Source: Anaerolineales bacterium (GTDB lineage Bacteria; Chloroflexota; Anaerolineae; Anaerolineales; Villigracilaceae). Taken from it: DNA of 64,000 nt. The stretch lies in assembly GCA_014860745.1 (NCBI GenBank), contig JACZJC010000074.1, positions 124,001-188,000 on the forward strand. Reading direction: 5' to 3'. The translations under genes and the position numbers were made by a program. The notes under the pieces are model-generated. The model worked only from the letters and a program-made list of their open reading frames with translations, did no database searches and had not been told where the DNA came from. Positions 1-8,609 of the stretch are shown here, piece by piece. How positions within the stretch are numbered: the stretch's first letter is position 1; every line of letters begins with the position of its first letter.

Positions 1-100
1 TTTGCAGAAATGAAAAGATTATTTGTCATAAATAGGCCGAAGGGGTCAAGAGGTTATCAACCCGTTTCGCTTAAAATCCATATTTGAAAAGGAGAGTGAA

Positions 101-760
101 ATGAGAAAAATTTTATTTATTACGCTGGCATTAATGCTGGCGGCTTGCGGTGTGGTGCAGCCGGTTCAACAGGAACTTCCCACCCCTATTCTGGCAACCG
201 TACTGGTGACAATCATCCCGCCGACCGAAGTCGTTCCACCGACTGCGATTTCGCTGCCGACACAGGCTCCCACCGAAGTTCCAACCCTGGCAGCTACAGA
301 GACACCAGTACCCACTCTTGTGCCAGCAGCAACAATTACACCCTCTGGTCAAGCATCCGACCTGACGCCGGTGAATGTGGACAATCTCCTGGGCAAAGGC
401 GTATTTGTGAATATTACCTTTTCAAGCGACCGCATTACTTTGAACTGTTACCCGCGGGAGTTCCAAATATCCATGACTGCCATCCATCCCGATGTGACCC
501 GCGCGGAAATGTTCTACCGGGTTTTGGAAGCGCCTCTTTATTTCCGATATTCCGATTGGTTTTTGGTCGGCAACCTGGATACGGACGGAAAAGGCAACTT
601 TTTCACGACGTTTAAAGCCACCGATATCTCCGCAGATTGGCGCGGCCTGGACCAGGCCATTATCGAATTCCAGTTCGCGGGCATCAATAAAGGTGGAGGC
701 GTGGTGGACCGCACCCAGAAGATCGAGAAGCTGGTCACTTATTACAAGAATTGCCCCTAG
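101..760 (+). CDS. Putative lipoprotein, function unknown
   Basis: A 219-residue exported protein. Residues 1-15 are a short lipoprotein signal peptide ending in a lipobox (Leu-Ala-Ala-Cys), so Cys16 should be lipidated and hold the protein on the outer face of the membrane. Residues about 20-85 are rich in Pro and Thr, a typical extended spacer. The rest (about 90-219) looks globular, with aromatic residues and two Cys. I recognise no family. An AAAGGAGAG ribosome site just upstream supports the start at 101. The gene stands alone and is separated from the convergent bactofilin-like gene by a strong hairpin terminator. Export and lipidation are well supported; the function is not. Confidence 0.8.
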   Translation: MRKILFITLALMLAACGVVQPVQQELPTPILATVLVTIIPPTEVVPPTAISLPTQAPTEVPTLAATETPVPTLVPAATITPSGQASDLTPVNVDNLLGKGVFVNITFSSDRITLNCYPREFQISMTAIHPDVTRAEMFYRVLEAPLYFRYSDWFLVGNLDTDGKGNFFTTFKATDISADWRGLDQAIIEFQFAGINKGGGVVDRTQKIEKLVTYYKNCP

Positions 761-770
761 GCGGTAAAAC

Positions 771-803
771 AAAAAAGGACGAGCGTTACGCTCGTCCTTT
801 TTT
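771..803. terminator. Bidirectional rho-independent terminator
   Basis: A perfect 15-bp stem (AAAAAAGGACGAGCG and its complement) closes a 3-base TTA loop. It has A/T runs on both sides, so it can end transcription of the lipoprotein gene on the plus strand and of the bactofilin-like gene on the minus strand. It lies exactly between these two convergent genes. Confidence 0.9.
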
Positions 804-811
804 CTATTAAA

Positions 812-2125
812 CTACGCAGGGACTCTGCGCGCCTGCCAAAGTTCACGACCCCATAGCCATAAAGCGCCGAGGCCAAGGAACATCACGAACAAGCCGAATA
901 TCCAGCCGACGTACGGCAATGCAAGCAGCAGCGCAACGATCACGACACCGATTACCAGCGGCCAGACTTTATGGTCAGCCAGTGCGGGGTTGAAGCGTCC
1001 AAGGATCCATTTTCCACTCAGCCATGCCACCACGATCTTGGTGACAAAGGCCGTGACAAGCACGAAGCCAACAATCAGGACGAAGATGGCAAGAATGCCA
1101 AGCCAAATGATGGTTCCACTTACGCCTCCAAGCGTCAGCATCCCAAATATGACTCCGCCCAGGATCATAACTGTGAGTATGACCAGCAGAGCAAAGAAGA
1201 ACGCAGCGTACGAAACCACGCCCCATCCGAGGCTTGCAGCGGGAGTCGTTTGCAGCTTGCCCATAACCGACTTCATGAATTTGGGGGCCAGCCAGCCAAG
1301 CAACAAACCAAACAGGATCAGAGTGACGATTGTGCGAATCAGGTCAAAGGACCATTGAGCGACTTTTTGTCCCATTGTCGGTTCTTTGTATTGAACGTTG
1401 GTGTCGGCAGCAGGCTCTTTTCGGGTCACCTTTCCGATCACGGAGCCGTCGGGGATTTGAATGTCGCTTGACTGGGTGTACACCAGGTTACCTTCGATCT
1501 TTGCATTCTCACCGATCGTGAATCCAGGTTGTACGCTTGGAACAGGAGTGCCCGTCTGCCACATGTATGCAGATGGGGGAGCGCCTGTCTCCGCATCGCC
1601 GACTTCAGCAACTACGTTTCCGCCGATTTGTCCGCGTAGTTCAAGTGCGCCTGCACCAAACATGGCATCACCGCCGACTTCACCGGAAACCAACGCCTGA
1701 CCGCCGCCAAAAAGGAAATCGCCATCTACAGCGCTTCCTTTTTTAGCTTCGAGGCTTGCGCCCCCGCCAAGCAGATCACCGCCGATGCTAGCTTCTTCGC
1801 CAAGTTGAAGGCCCGCACCTGCGATGCGGACATCATCGGTCACCGTCCCGTTGATCACGACGCTTTGGCCCATGGCGAACAAGTCGCCTTCGACGGTTCC
1901 ATTGATGACAATGACGGAGCCGGAAACGATGAGATCACCTTTGATGGTGCCGTCCAGTGTGAAATTGTTCGCGCCGACATAAACATCATCTTCAATGACT
2001 TCATCTGCCCCGATCACCACGTTGTCGCCGCCGCGGCCGTCAAACGCCAGCGCGGTGGATGTGAAGGTCATGGTTAACAAGGCAATCAGGGAAAAAATAG
2101 AAAGAATTTTGTTGATTGGTTTCAT
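812..2125 (-). CDS. Exported bactofilin-like (polymer-forming) membrane protein
   Basis: 437 residues. Residues 1-27 form a Sec-type signal peptide ending at Ala-Leu-Ala. About residues 30-180 consist of short hydrophobic/Gly turns (patterns such as I-x-G-x-V-x-G-D-L) typical of the right-handed beta-helix of bactofilins and polymer-forming proteins. A polar linker follows, then a C-terminal block of four or five membrane helices from about residue 260. Classical bactofilins are small cytosolic proteins with no signal peptide or membrane domain, so here the helix should sit outside the cell, anchored by the C-terminus. An AAAGGAGA site precedes the ATG. A role in envelope structure or shape is inferred only from the fold. 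Confidence 0.8.
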   Translation of the reverse strand: MKPINKILSIFSLIALLTMTFTSTALAFDGRGGDNVVIGADEVIEDDVYVGANNFTLDGTIKGDLIVSGSVIVINGTVEGDLFAMGQSVVINGTVTDDVRIAGAGLQLGEEASIGGDLLGGGASLEAKKGSAVDGDFLFGGGQALVSGEVGGDAMFGAGALELRGQIGGNVVAEVGDAETGAPPSAYMWQTGTPVPSVQPGFTIGENAKIEGNLVYTQSSDIQIPDGSVIGKVTRKEPAADTNVQYKEPTMGQKVAQWSFDLIRTIVTLILFGLLLGWLAPKFMKSVMGKLQTTPAASLGWGVVSYAAFFFALLVILTVMILGGVIFGMLTLGGVSGTIIWLGILAIFVLIVGFVLVTAFVTKIVVAWLSGKWILGRFNPALADHKVWPLVIGVVIVALLLALPYVGWIFGLFVMFLGLGALWLWGRELWQARRVPA

Positions 2126-2272
2126 GGGAATCTCCTTTGAAAAAAACTACCCAAAAAGGATATACGCCCCGCTGCCTCAGAGGTTGCTATTGGACAACTT
2201 CCCGCCTCTTTTCCCGCTGAAGCCTGTTTCCGTCCGTTTGACATTTCCTCCCTTTTGCATCGCTTTTTGCTG

Positions 2273-2803
2273 CTACATGGGTATCGCGATCAAATTCGCG
2301 GACTCTCCAAAATACCATTTCATAAGTTCAACGAACCAAATGCAAAATTGATCTTTTTCATCTTGAATCCCTGCCCGAATTTCATCCAAACTCAAGTAGC
2401 GGATTTCGGAAATTTCGATTGGATCAAACCGAACTTGTTCTGGGATTATTCTGCCCTCGTAAATTTGACTGATTTCCAAATCTTTGGGACCATATTCCAT
2501 CCTGATTTTCCCCAACGGTTTGAGATCGATCCTTTCCATCCCCAATTCCTCTTTCATGCCGCGGATCGCCGCATCAAGATAGCTTTCCCCAGCTTTGACA
2601 TGCTCCGAGACCGAGCAGTCCAGCAGGGAGGGGGAATTGGCGCGGTCTGCGCTCCGTTTTTGTACCAGCATCCTTCCATCCGCATCGAAAAGAAAGACAT
2701 GCACGCCGCGATGCTGCAATCCCTGCTGGTGGACGGCTGAACGCATCGCCTGTCCGACATTCGCATCTTCATCATTCACCACGTCCAATAATTCATCTGT
2801 CAT
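2273..2803 (-). CDS. Nudix hydrolase family protein
   Basis: 176 residues with a Nudix-type core. The box begins at Gly72 and ends in K-E-E-L-G (residues 84-88), keeping the metal-binding Glu85/Glu86. It departs from the textbook pattern: the first Glu is Ala78 and the Glu of R-E is Gly82. This recalls the isopentenyl-diphosphate isomerase/YfcD branch of the superfamily, so substrate and even reaction type are open. The start codon overlaps the stop of the upstream GlpA-like fusion gene by 4 bases (ATGA), so the two are translationally coupled. In related anaerobe glycerol operons this third place is often taken by a small DUF1667 protein, which is absent here. Confidence 0.8.
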   Translation of the reverse strand: MTDELLDVVNDEDANVGQAMRSAVHQQGLQHRGVHVFLFDADGRMLVQKRSADRANSPSLLDCSVSEHVKAGESYLDAAIRGMKEELGMERIDLKPLGKIRMEYGPKDLEISQIYEGRIIPEQVRFDPIEISEIRYLSLDEIRAGIQDEKDQFCIWFVELMKWYFGESANLIAIPM

Positions 2804-5265
2804 GAGCCAACCTTCTTCTTAATATATCTCGAGATGGCCTGCGCCGCCCATTTGCCTTCCAATGCGCAATGGCCGGCAGTCTCCACACCCCTCAGCAGAT
2901 TCCCCGCTGCAAACACCCCATCGACCGACGAATGGAAATTTTTATCGATCACAGGTCCTTTTGTAACGGGGTTTATTTGCAATTCGCCCATCCGCGCCAA
3001 CTCGTGTTCTGGAATCCAATTGCCAGTAAAAACGACCAGGTCGCATTCCACTTCTTGTTTGCTGCCATCCTTATGAGTGAGCTCGATTCCCTCAACGCGA
3101 TTTTGCCCGAAAATATTCGACACCCGTGTATTCGTCAATATCGATGTACGGGTAAGGATATCTGCCAGCATCCACTTCATCACCACGTACGGAAATTCGA
3201 TTTGATGTTTTGGTTCCTCCGTGACCATCATCGCGCAGTCAATTTTTGCGCTCATTAACGTCATCAAAGCTGACAGACTCACCAACTCCGCGCCGATGAT
3301 AACCGCACGTTTGCCAACAGGCAAATGTTCCTGATAAATAAATCGCTGCAGCGATCCAGTCGTGTAAATCCCCTGCGGACGTTTTCCGGGAATCAACCTT
3401 GCCGCCCGTGGACGTTCCCGCACGCCGGTTGCCAGCAACACGGCTTGCGCTTCAATATTTCCCAATCCATTTGGAGAAGTGAAATTTAATTTGCTGCCAT
3501 CGCCATCCCCGGCGATTGCCTCCCACCCCAAGATCGTCGTGGACGTTTTCACCTCCACATTCAGCTTCTCCGCCAGGTCACAATAATACTTCGCATATTT
3601 CGGCCCCGACCACATCTTCCATATGTCCTCGCGCCCAAAGCCGGTGTGATGACACATGCGCGGCATCCCGCCTGCCTCGGGTTCGCGGTCTACAACAAGA
3701 ATATTTTTGATGCCCTGTTTCTTCAATTCAAGGGCGGCGGAAAGACCAGCAGGTCCGGCACCGATGATTAATACATCTTTTGTCATTGCGAGGAGGGCTT
3801 TGCTCGACGCCTGTCCTGAGCGAAGTCGAAGGGAAGCAATCTCTTTCATGATGATGGGATTGCTTCGGGCAGGAGAACTCTGCCCTCGCAATGACTTTTC
3901 CAGCGCCGCATGACAATTAAATCCCTGGCATCGTCCTTGTGAAGCACGGGTGCGCCTGCGTAATCCATCCAGCGTTGTGGCAGGGATGGGCGCATTCATC
4001 GCATCCATCAACTCGCCGCGCGAGACCCGCTCACAGTGACAGACCATCTCCGCATATGCAGGGTTCGATGCGATCAAATCCGCGTTTTGATGCGGGCGTA
4101 TCAAAGACTGCCCAATGGTCGGCAATTTCACCGTTTTGAATTCACTCTTCAATTTCAAATCAAGGCCTGCGCCGCGCAGCAACTCTACACCATATTCAGC
4201 AATGCCCATCGCGGCAGAAATACCTGTAGACCGAATCCCACCCAGACACAAATAACGAAGCGCCGCATCCATCTCGATCTGATAGTCACTGTGCTCTGTC
4301 GCCGCGCGCAATCCCGCATACGTCGCGGTTACTTCTTCGTCCAAAAGTTGCGGCAGAATTTGTTTGCCTTTATCCAGCAAGAAACTCAAACCATCCGATG
4401 TGGTTTCGGTGGCGGTTTTGTCGGTCAGATCTTCGGCGGTTGGCCCGAGCAAAATATTTCCATACACTGTGGGACTGATGAGCACACCCTTTGTAATGGA
4501 AGTGGGTACTGGCAGCAGCAAATGATTGACCAGACCCCGCGCCATCTTGTCGAAGATGATCAATTGCCCGCGCCTCGGCGTGACCTTGAAACTGGTCTTT
4601 CCAAAATGAGTATTGACCTCGTCTGAAAACAACCCCGCTGCGTTGACGATGTAACGAGCATAAACTGTATTACCCTGTTGGTCGAGTAGTCCCGCGTGCT
4701 CGTCGCGGGACGTATCGAGACCACTATGATTAATATCTTTCACTTGAAAATTCAAAAACAATTTCACGCCATTTTCCACGGCTTGATAGGCAAAGGCCAG
4801 GGGAATGGAAAATGTACAAAGTATCCCCTCGCCGGGGACGAGGAGTCCGCCCAATGCGCCCTCCTCGATGTGCGGCTCGCGCATGTAAATTTCTTTCGCG
4901 GAAATAATTTCCACGTCACGCACGCTGTTTTCATGCGCTTTTTTCAGAAGAGATGGAAGCGCATCGAGTTGGTCCTGGTTCCATGCCACGAGGATTGCCC
5001 CGAGTCGTTCATGGGCAATGTTTGCTTCCATTAGATATTTATCCATCAATGCGTAACTGCGGCGCAGCAATGTCGCTTCGAGAGAGCCGGGTTTTGCATC
5101 GAAACCTGTATGCCAGACGGCTGTGCTGGCTTTCGACGTGCCCATGCCTACATCTGGGTTTGATTCAAGCAGCGCAATTTTTATATCGTACCGGGAAAGT
5201 TCTCTTGCGATTGCGCACCCCACCGCTCCGGCGCCGATAATGGCGATGTCGTAGGTTGTTGTCAT
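2800..5265 (-). CDS. Fused GlpA-like glycerol-3-phosphate dehydrogenase and NAD/FAD oxidoreductase
   Basis: An 821-residue fusion. Residues 1-380 are a DAO-type FAD dehydrogenase (dinucleotide-binding G-A-G-A-V-G at 11-16), oxidising glycerol-3-phosphate to dihydroxyacetone phosphate. Residues 405-455 form a BFD-like [2Fe-2S] domain with ligands Cys409, Cys411, Cys446 and Cys451. Residues 494-821 are a second, pyridine-nucleotide-disulfide-type FAD oxidoreductase (G-A-G-P-A-G at 502-507). In many anaerobes these are two adjacent genes. Here a 114-base palindromic element (residues about 457-495) joins them in frame, and Met494 lies inside the element's terminal repeat. A second, 45-base element encodes residues about 181-196. 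The gene lies downstream of glpK in the same direction. Separate translation from Met494 is possible, but no ribosome site is visible there. Confidence 0.85.
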   Translation of the reverse strand: MTTTYDIAIIGAGAVGCAIARELSRYDIKIALLESNPDVGMGTSKASTAVWHTGFDAKPGSLEATLLRRSYALMDKYLMEANIAHERLGAILVAWNQDQLDALPSLLKKAHENSVRDVEIISAKEIYMREPHIEEGALGGLLVPGEGILCTFSIPLAFAYQAVENGVKLFLNFQVKDINHSGLDTSRDEHAGLLDQQGNTVYARYIVNAAGLFSDEVNTHFGKTSFKVTPRRGQLIIFDKMARGLVNHLLLPVPTSITKGVLISPTVYGNILLGPTAEDLTDKTATETTSDGLSFLLDKGKQILPQLLDEEVTATYAGLRAATEHSDYQIEMDAALRYLCLGGIRSTGISAAMGIAEYGVELLRGAGLDLKLKSEFKTVKLPTIGQSLIRPHQNADLIASNPAYAEMVCHCERVSRGELMDAMNAPIPATTLDGLRRRTRASQGRCQGFNCHAALEKSLRGQSSPARSNPIIMKEIASLRLRSGQASSKALLAMTKDVLIIGAGPAGLSAALELKKQGIKNILVVDREPEAGGMPRMCHHTGFGREDIWKMWSGPKYAKYYCDLAEKLNVEVKTSTTILGWEAIAGDGDGSKLNFTSPNGLGNIEAQAVLLATGVRERPRAARLIPGKRPQGIYTTGSLQRFIYQEHLPVGKRAVIIGAELVSLSALMTLMSAKIDCAMMVTEEPKHQIEFPYVVMKWMLADILTRTSILTNTRVSNIFGQNRVEGIELTHKDGSKQEVECDLVVFTGNWIPEHELARMGELQINPVTKGPVIDKNFHSSVDGVFAAGNLLRGVETAGHCALEGKWAAQAISRYIKKKVGS
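3782..3895. repeat. Palindromic element, TCATTGCGAG family, inside the glpA fusion gene
   Basis: 114 bases (38 codons) bounded by a perfect 11-base inverted repeat, GTCATTGCGAG and CTCGCAATGAC, with a nested pair GAAGCAATC/GATTGCTTC. It also carries the core TGTCCTGAGCGAAGTCGAAG at 3812. The length is a multiple of three and all codons are open, so the flanking dehydrogenase and oxidoreductase domains read through it. A related copy lies between genes at 9652-9733. Confidence 0.85.
4679..4723. repeat. Palindromic element, GGTCGAGTAG family, inside the glpA fusion gene
   Basis: About 45 bases starting with TTGGTCGAGTAG and ending with CGTATCGAGACCA, with an inner GTCCCGCG/CGCGGGAC stem. It stays in frame and encodes residues about 181-196 of the dehydrogenase, a hydrophilic stretch in the FAD domain. 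The same end sequences occur between genes at 5284-5333. Confidence 0.75.
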
Positions 5266-5283
5266 AATCTCTCAATCTCAACT

Positions 5284-5410
5284 GGTGGTCGAGTAGCCCT
5301 GAGCGTTCTTTGCGAAGGGCGTATCGAGACCACATCTCGGAATTTCAAGCGTGAATGAAATTGCTGGTTTCGATACGCGGCGAAAAGATCGTCGCCACTA
5401 CTCAACCAGC
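5284..5410. repeat. Composite palindromic element between glpK and the glpA fusion
   Basis: Fills nearly the whole 148-base gap between the two glycerol genes. The left half runs from GGTGGTCGAGTAG to CGTATCGAGACCAC; the right half is a diverged inverted copy, from GGTTTCGATACG to CTACTCAACCAGC. A CCCTGAGCG...CGAAGGGCG core lies in the left half. It can fold into large hairpins and may affect readthrough between the genes. It is the intergenic counterpart of the insertion at 4679. Confidence 0.8.
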
Positions 5411-5413
5411 GGT

Positions 5414-6904
5414 TTACTCATGAAACTTTTTAACCGCTTCCAGCGCTTTGTCCCACTGTGCTAATTTCATTCCCCTTTTCTCTTTCGTCATATTGGGCTG
5501 GTATATTTTTTCCGCCTTCCAACTACTCGCGAGCTGCTCGAAGGTAGTTCCCAGAGCTGAAACGCCTGCGAGATTTGCAATGCCAATGGCAGTCGCTTCC
5601 AAAGAAGCTGATACTTGCACTTCGAGATTAAGCAAATCCGCGATCATCTGCATCAGGTAGGGGTTGCCGCTCGGCCCGCCGTCCACTTTGAGGTGGGGGG
5701 GAGGCGTGCCCGCATCCTGAGACATGGCAGTGACCACCTCATAGACGCGGCAGGCGATTCCATCCAGCGTGGCGCGGACAATATCATCCGAGGTGGTGCT
5801 GCGGTTCAAGCCAAACATTGCGCCCTGCACGTCGGTGCGCCAATGCGGGGCGGCGAGTCCCTGCAAGGCGGGGACAACGACTACACCCATATCTTTTGAA
5901 TTTTTTGCCGCATCATGACTTGCGGCGGAGTCGGGAATGAATTTCAAATTGTCACGAAGCCATTGCACAGCCGCGCCTGTGACAAAAATTCCGCCGTCGA
6001 AGGCATATGCGGTGTGACCATCGAAATTCCAGCCGACAGTGGTGAGTAATCCGTTGTTCGAAAGTTTTGGTTTGTTGCCGATGTTCATCAAGAGGAAGCT
6101 GCCCGTTCCGAACGAGCATTTCATTTCACCTGCCTTGAAACATGCCTGACCGAACAACGCGGCTTGCTGGTCAACCAAAAGTGCATGTAGGGGCAAGGCT
6201 CGCCCTTGCCCTCCGAAATCCACATCGCCAATATAACCAGCGGATGGTTTGACCTCCGGCATCATAATGCGGGGAACATCAAATAAGTTTAATAATTTTT
6301 CATCCCACTGAAATTTGTGCATGTCGAACAACAGCGTTCGCGATGCCGTGGAAGGGTCGGTGATATGCAATCTGCCGCCGCTTAATTTCCAGATCGTCCA
6401 GGTTTCGGTGGTGCCGAATTTCAATTTGCCTTCGTGCGCTTTCTTGCGAAGCTCGGGATTATTTTCAAATACCCACTTGAGTTTTGGGGCGGAGAAATAG
6501 CTGTCGAGGAGCAACCCGGTTGTTTGGCGCAGCCAGGTTAGGTCGACGGAAGAGGCGGTGTCCTGAGCCAGTCGAAGGGCGAGCGCATCGCAGACGGATT
6601 GTCCGCGTGTGTCCTGCCAGACAATGGCGGGAGTCACAGGTTCGCCCGTATCCTTATCCCAAACAACAAAGGTCTCCCCTTGATTGTCGAAACCGACAGC
6701 GGAGATTTCGTATTTTTTGAGCAAAGGAGCGCAGGCTTCTTTAACCGTGCGGATGATGTCGTTCGGTTCCTGTTCCACCCAGCCAGCCTGTGGAAAACGC
6801 GCCGGCAATTGCGATGAATTCTTTTCAAGCATTTCGCCGTTCTCATTGACGATGACGGCCGTGGTTTGAGTGGTGCCCTGGTCAATGCCGAGAAGGTATT
6901 TCAT
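5414..6904 (-). CDS. glpK: Glycerol kinase
   Basis: 496 residues, close to the usual 500 for the FGGY kinase GlpK, which makes sn-glycerol-3-phosphate from glycerol and ATP in the cytosol. Seen directly: the N-terminal G-I-D-Q-G-T-T phosphate loop, the W-Q-D-T-R substrate segment, the D-Q-Q-A-A-L-F-G-Q motif with the expected catalytic base Asp245, and F-G-T-G-S-F-L. It is first in an operon with the glycerol-3-phosphate dehydrogenase fusion. Two repeat-derived segments lie in the coding frame: residues about 108-116 (a TGTCCTGAGC...GAAGG core) and about 232-240, a few residues before the catalytic Asp. At the second site length is conserved relative to the family, so the repeat seems to have replaced native codons. 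Glycerol kinase is the best call; other FGGY sugars are less likely. Confidence 0.9.
   Translation of the reverse strand: MKYLLGIDQGTTQTTAVIVNENGEMLEKNSSQLPARFPQAGWVEQEPNDIIRTVKEACAPLLKKYEISAVGFDNQGETFVVWDKDTGEPVTPAIVWQDTRGQSVCDALALRLAQDTASSVDLTWLRQTTGLLLDSYFSAPKLKWVFENNPELRKKAHEGKLKFGTTETWTIWKLSGGRLHITDPSTASRTLLFDMHKFQWDEKLLNLFDVPRIMMPEVKPSAGYIGDVDFGGQGRALPLHALLVDQQAALFGQACFKAGEMKCSFGTGSFLLMNIGNKPKLSNNGLLTTVGWNFDGHTAYAFDGGIFVTGAAVQWLRDNLKFIPDSAASHDAAKNSKDMGVVVVPALQGLAAPHWRTDVQGAMFGLNRSTTSDDIVRATLDGIACRVYEVVTAMSQDAGTPPPHLKVDGGPSGNPYLMQMIADLLNLEVQVSASLEATAIGIANLAGVSALGTTFEQLASSWKAEKIYQPNMTKEKRGMKLAQWDKALEAVKKFHE
6187..6211. repeat. GTAGGG-family repeat fragment inside glpK
   Basis: A 25-base hairpin, GTAGGGGCAAGGCTC then GCCCTTGCCC, nearly identical in layout to the left half of the intergenic element at 43548. 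It is read in frame by glpK and encodes residues about 232-240, just before the catalytic motif. Confidence 0.7.
6559..6583. repeat. TGTCCTGAGC...GAAGG core repeat inside glpK
   Basis: A 25-base variant (TGTCCTGAGCCAGTCGAAGG) of the core seen at 3812, here in frame in glpK at residues about 108-116. On its own it is short, and convergence is possible. Three further look-alikes in the window (3812, 5298, 45941) make a mobile origin likely. Confidence 0.55.
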
Positions 6905-6920
6905 AGCGCCTCCGATGATT

Positions 6921-7016
6921 AAACCCTAAAGGTCTTTCACATAAGTCACAAATAGCATCCGCAATAGGAGCATGCTTGAAATTGAATTTGCTTTGCAAAG
7001 GAGACCTTTAGGGTTT
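6921..7016. repeat. 96-base element with 15-base perfect inverted ends
   Basis: AAACCCTAAAGGTCT at 6921 is repeated exactly as its complement at 7002-7016, enclosing about 66 AT-rich bases with no open frame. It lies between the permease terminator and glpK. The perfect ends suggest a miniature inverted-repeat element or a long hairpin in the glpK 5' region. Confidence 0.7.
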
Positions 7017-7024
7017 TTATACTT

Positions 7025-7057
7025 AAAAAGCGGCATCCCTTGCGAGATACCGCTTTT
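7025..7057 (-). terminator. Terminator of the APC permease gene
   Basis: On the minus strand, AAAAGCGG...CCGCTTTT forms a stem with one inner mismatch and a GC-bearing loop, ending in a T run. It begins 16 bases after the permease stop. Confidence 0.8.
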
Positions 7058-7073
7058 ATTGTAACGCGTAGTG

Positions 7074-8609
7074 TTATTGCTCGCCGTATTTCTTTTCGAT
7101 CTCGGCGATCTGTTTCTGGCGTTCCTTGATGCGCTCGCCAGTCGGGGGACCTTCGAAGCGTTTGTTTTCGAAAGCAAACCAGAAGATACCCAACGCAATG
7201 GCCAGTGCAATCGTCAGGTAGAACACCTTTTCATTTGGCGGCTGGAAGCCGGTGATGGCGAGTACGAATCCGCCGATCACTGAAATAATCGCAAGCGGCT
7301 TGGAGAAGGCTCCGAGGTTGAACGGACCTTTTTCCGGCCATCGTGATGTGCCCTCAGCAAAGAAACCGGCAACCACAGGTGAGATATATGAGAAATAAAG
7401 GAAGACCGCACAGGCAGTTGCCAGTACTACAAACGCACCGGAGTAGACGGTGGAAAGCCAGGCAATGGCGGCTGAAACCCAAATGGCGTAGGTGGGAGTG
7501 CGGTAGGTGGTGCTCACATGCGAGAGTAATTTCGAGAACGGCATGCCGCCGTCCCGCGCAAACGCAAACGCCATGCGGGAGGCGGAGGTAAGACCGGCGA
7601 GACCGCACAGATAATTGTTCACTACAATGCCGACGAAAAGGAAGTAGAGCAGCCAGGTGGGCATGAGTGAACTTTCCATTACATATAGGAAAGAGCCCCA
7701 GCCTTTGGCTGCGCCTTCTTCGACGCTGGGCATTGCCAGAACAAAAGAGGCTACCATGAAATAACCGAACAAAACGGAATAGAAAACAGCCTGCCACATG
7801 CCCTTGGGCACATTGACCTGGGCATCGCGGGTTTCTTCCGATGTATGAGCTGAAGCGTCATATCCTGTGATCGTGTAACACACCAGGATGAGACCAAAGA
7901 GGAAGGCAAACCCCAGGCTCTCCGTCCGTGGAATGACATCACCGCCCGCTGCGCCGGTGACGTTGGTAAATGTGAAGAGGCGGCTGAAATCCAGGGGGAC
8001 GGGTGAGAAGGCGAGCAGAGCAATGGTCAATATGACAGCGACAATGAAAATGAAGTAACCGCTGAAATCGGTTAATTTAGTGGTGAGTTCGATGCCATAA
8101 TGATTGAACAAGCCGTGGCTGATCAAAATAAGCGCAACTGCCACAAGCTGATTACCTGCGGTAAACGAAGCGGGATCCATATTGAAGATGCCTACCAGGA
8201 TCAGGTCACGGAAGAGCAGCCACACACCTACATCCACGGAGGAAACCACGAAGAAGAGTCCCAACACATTGAACCAGGCAGTGATCCAACCCCATCCGCG
8301 CCCGCCCAACATGGAAGCCCAGTGATATAACCCCCCGGCGGTGGGATATGCCGAAGCGATTTGCCCCATGGACAGGGAAACGATAATCGCAACGATACCG
8401 CCAACGAGCCAGCCTATACCGACCCCGGCCCCGCCCGTGGAACTGAATCCAAGCGGAAAAGCGGTAATACCGCCTGCCAAAATACAAATGATCGAAAAAG
8501 AAATAGCGAAGTTTGAGAACCCGCTCATGCGCCTTGCAAGCTGTTGCGCATACCCCATTTTATGCAGGTGACTCTTGTCGTGCTCTTGCACCTTATCTGC
8601 TTTGCTCAT
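7074..8609 (-). CDS. APC-superfamily amino acid/choline-type permease
   Basis: 511 residues, about twelve hydrophobic segments. The N-terminal block (S-G-F-S-N-F-A-I-S-F-S-I-I), the following Gly-rich helix 1 region and the P-T-A-G-G-L-Y-H-W motif are typical of the amino acid/choline transporter branch of the APC superfamily, which takes up GABA, choline or amino acids by ion symport. The C-terminus is a charged cytosolic tail. I place the start at 8609, where AAAGGAGA lies about ten bases upstream; an upstream extension is possible but has no ribosome site. It has its own terminator and a perfect 16-base palindrome about 95 bases upstream, so it is probably a separate regulated unit. Context next to amine-demethylating enzymes favours an amine or amino acid substrate; this is inference. 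Confidence 0.85.
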   Translation of the reverse strand: MSKADKVQEHDKSHLHKMGYAQQLARRMSGFSNFAISFSIICILAGGITAFPLGFSSTGGAGVGIGWLVGGIVAIIVSLSMGQIASAYPTAGGLYHWASMLGGRGWGWITAWFNVLGLFFVVSSVDVGVWLLFRDLILVGIFNMDPASFTAGNQLVAVALILISHGLFNHYGIELTTKLTDFSGYFIFIVAVILTIALLAFSPVPLDFSRLFTFTNVTGAAGGDVIPRTESLGFAFLFGLILVCYTITGYDASAHTSEETRDAQVNVPKGMWQAVFYSVLFGYFMVASFVLAMPSVEEGAAKGWGSFLYVMESSLMPTWLLYFLFVGIVVNNYLCGLAGLTSASRMAFAFARDGGMPFSKLLSHVSTTYRTPTYAIWVSAAIAWLSTVYSGAFVVLATACAVFLYFSYISPVVAGFFAEGTSRWPEKGPFNLGAFSKPLAIISVIGGFVLAITGFQPPNEKVFYLTIALAIALGIFWFAFENKRFEGPPTGERIKERQKQIAEIEKKYGEQ

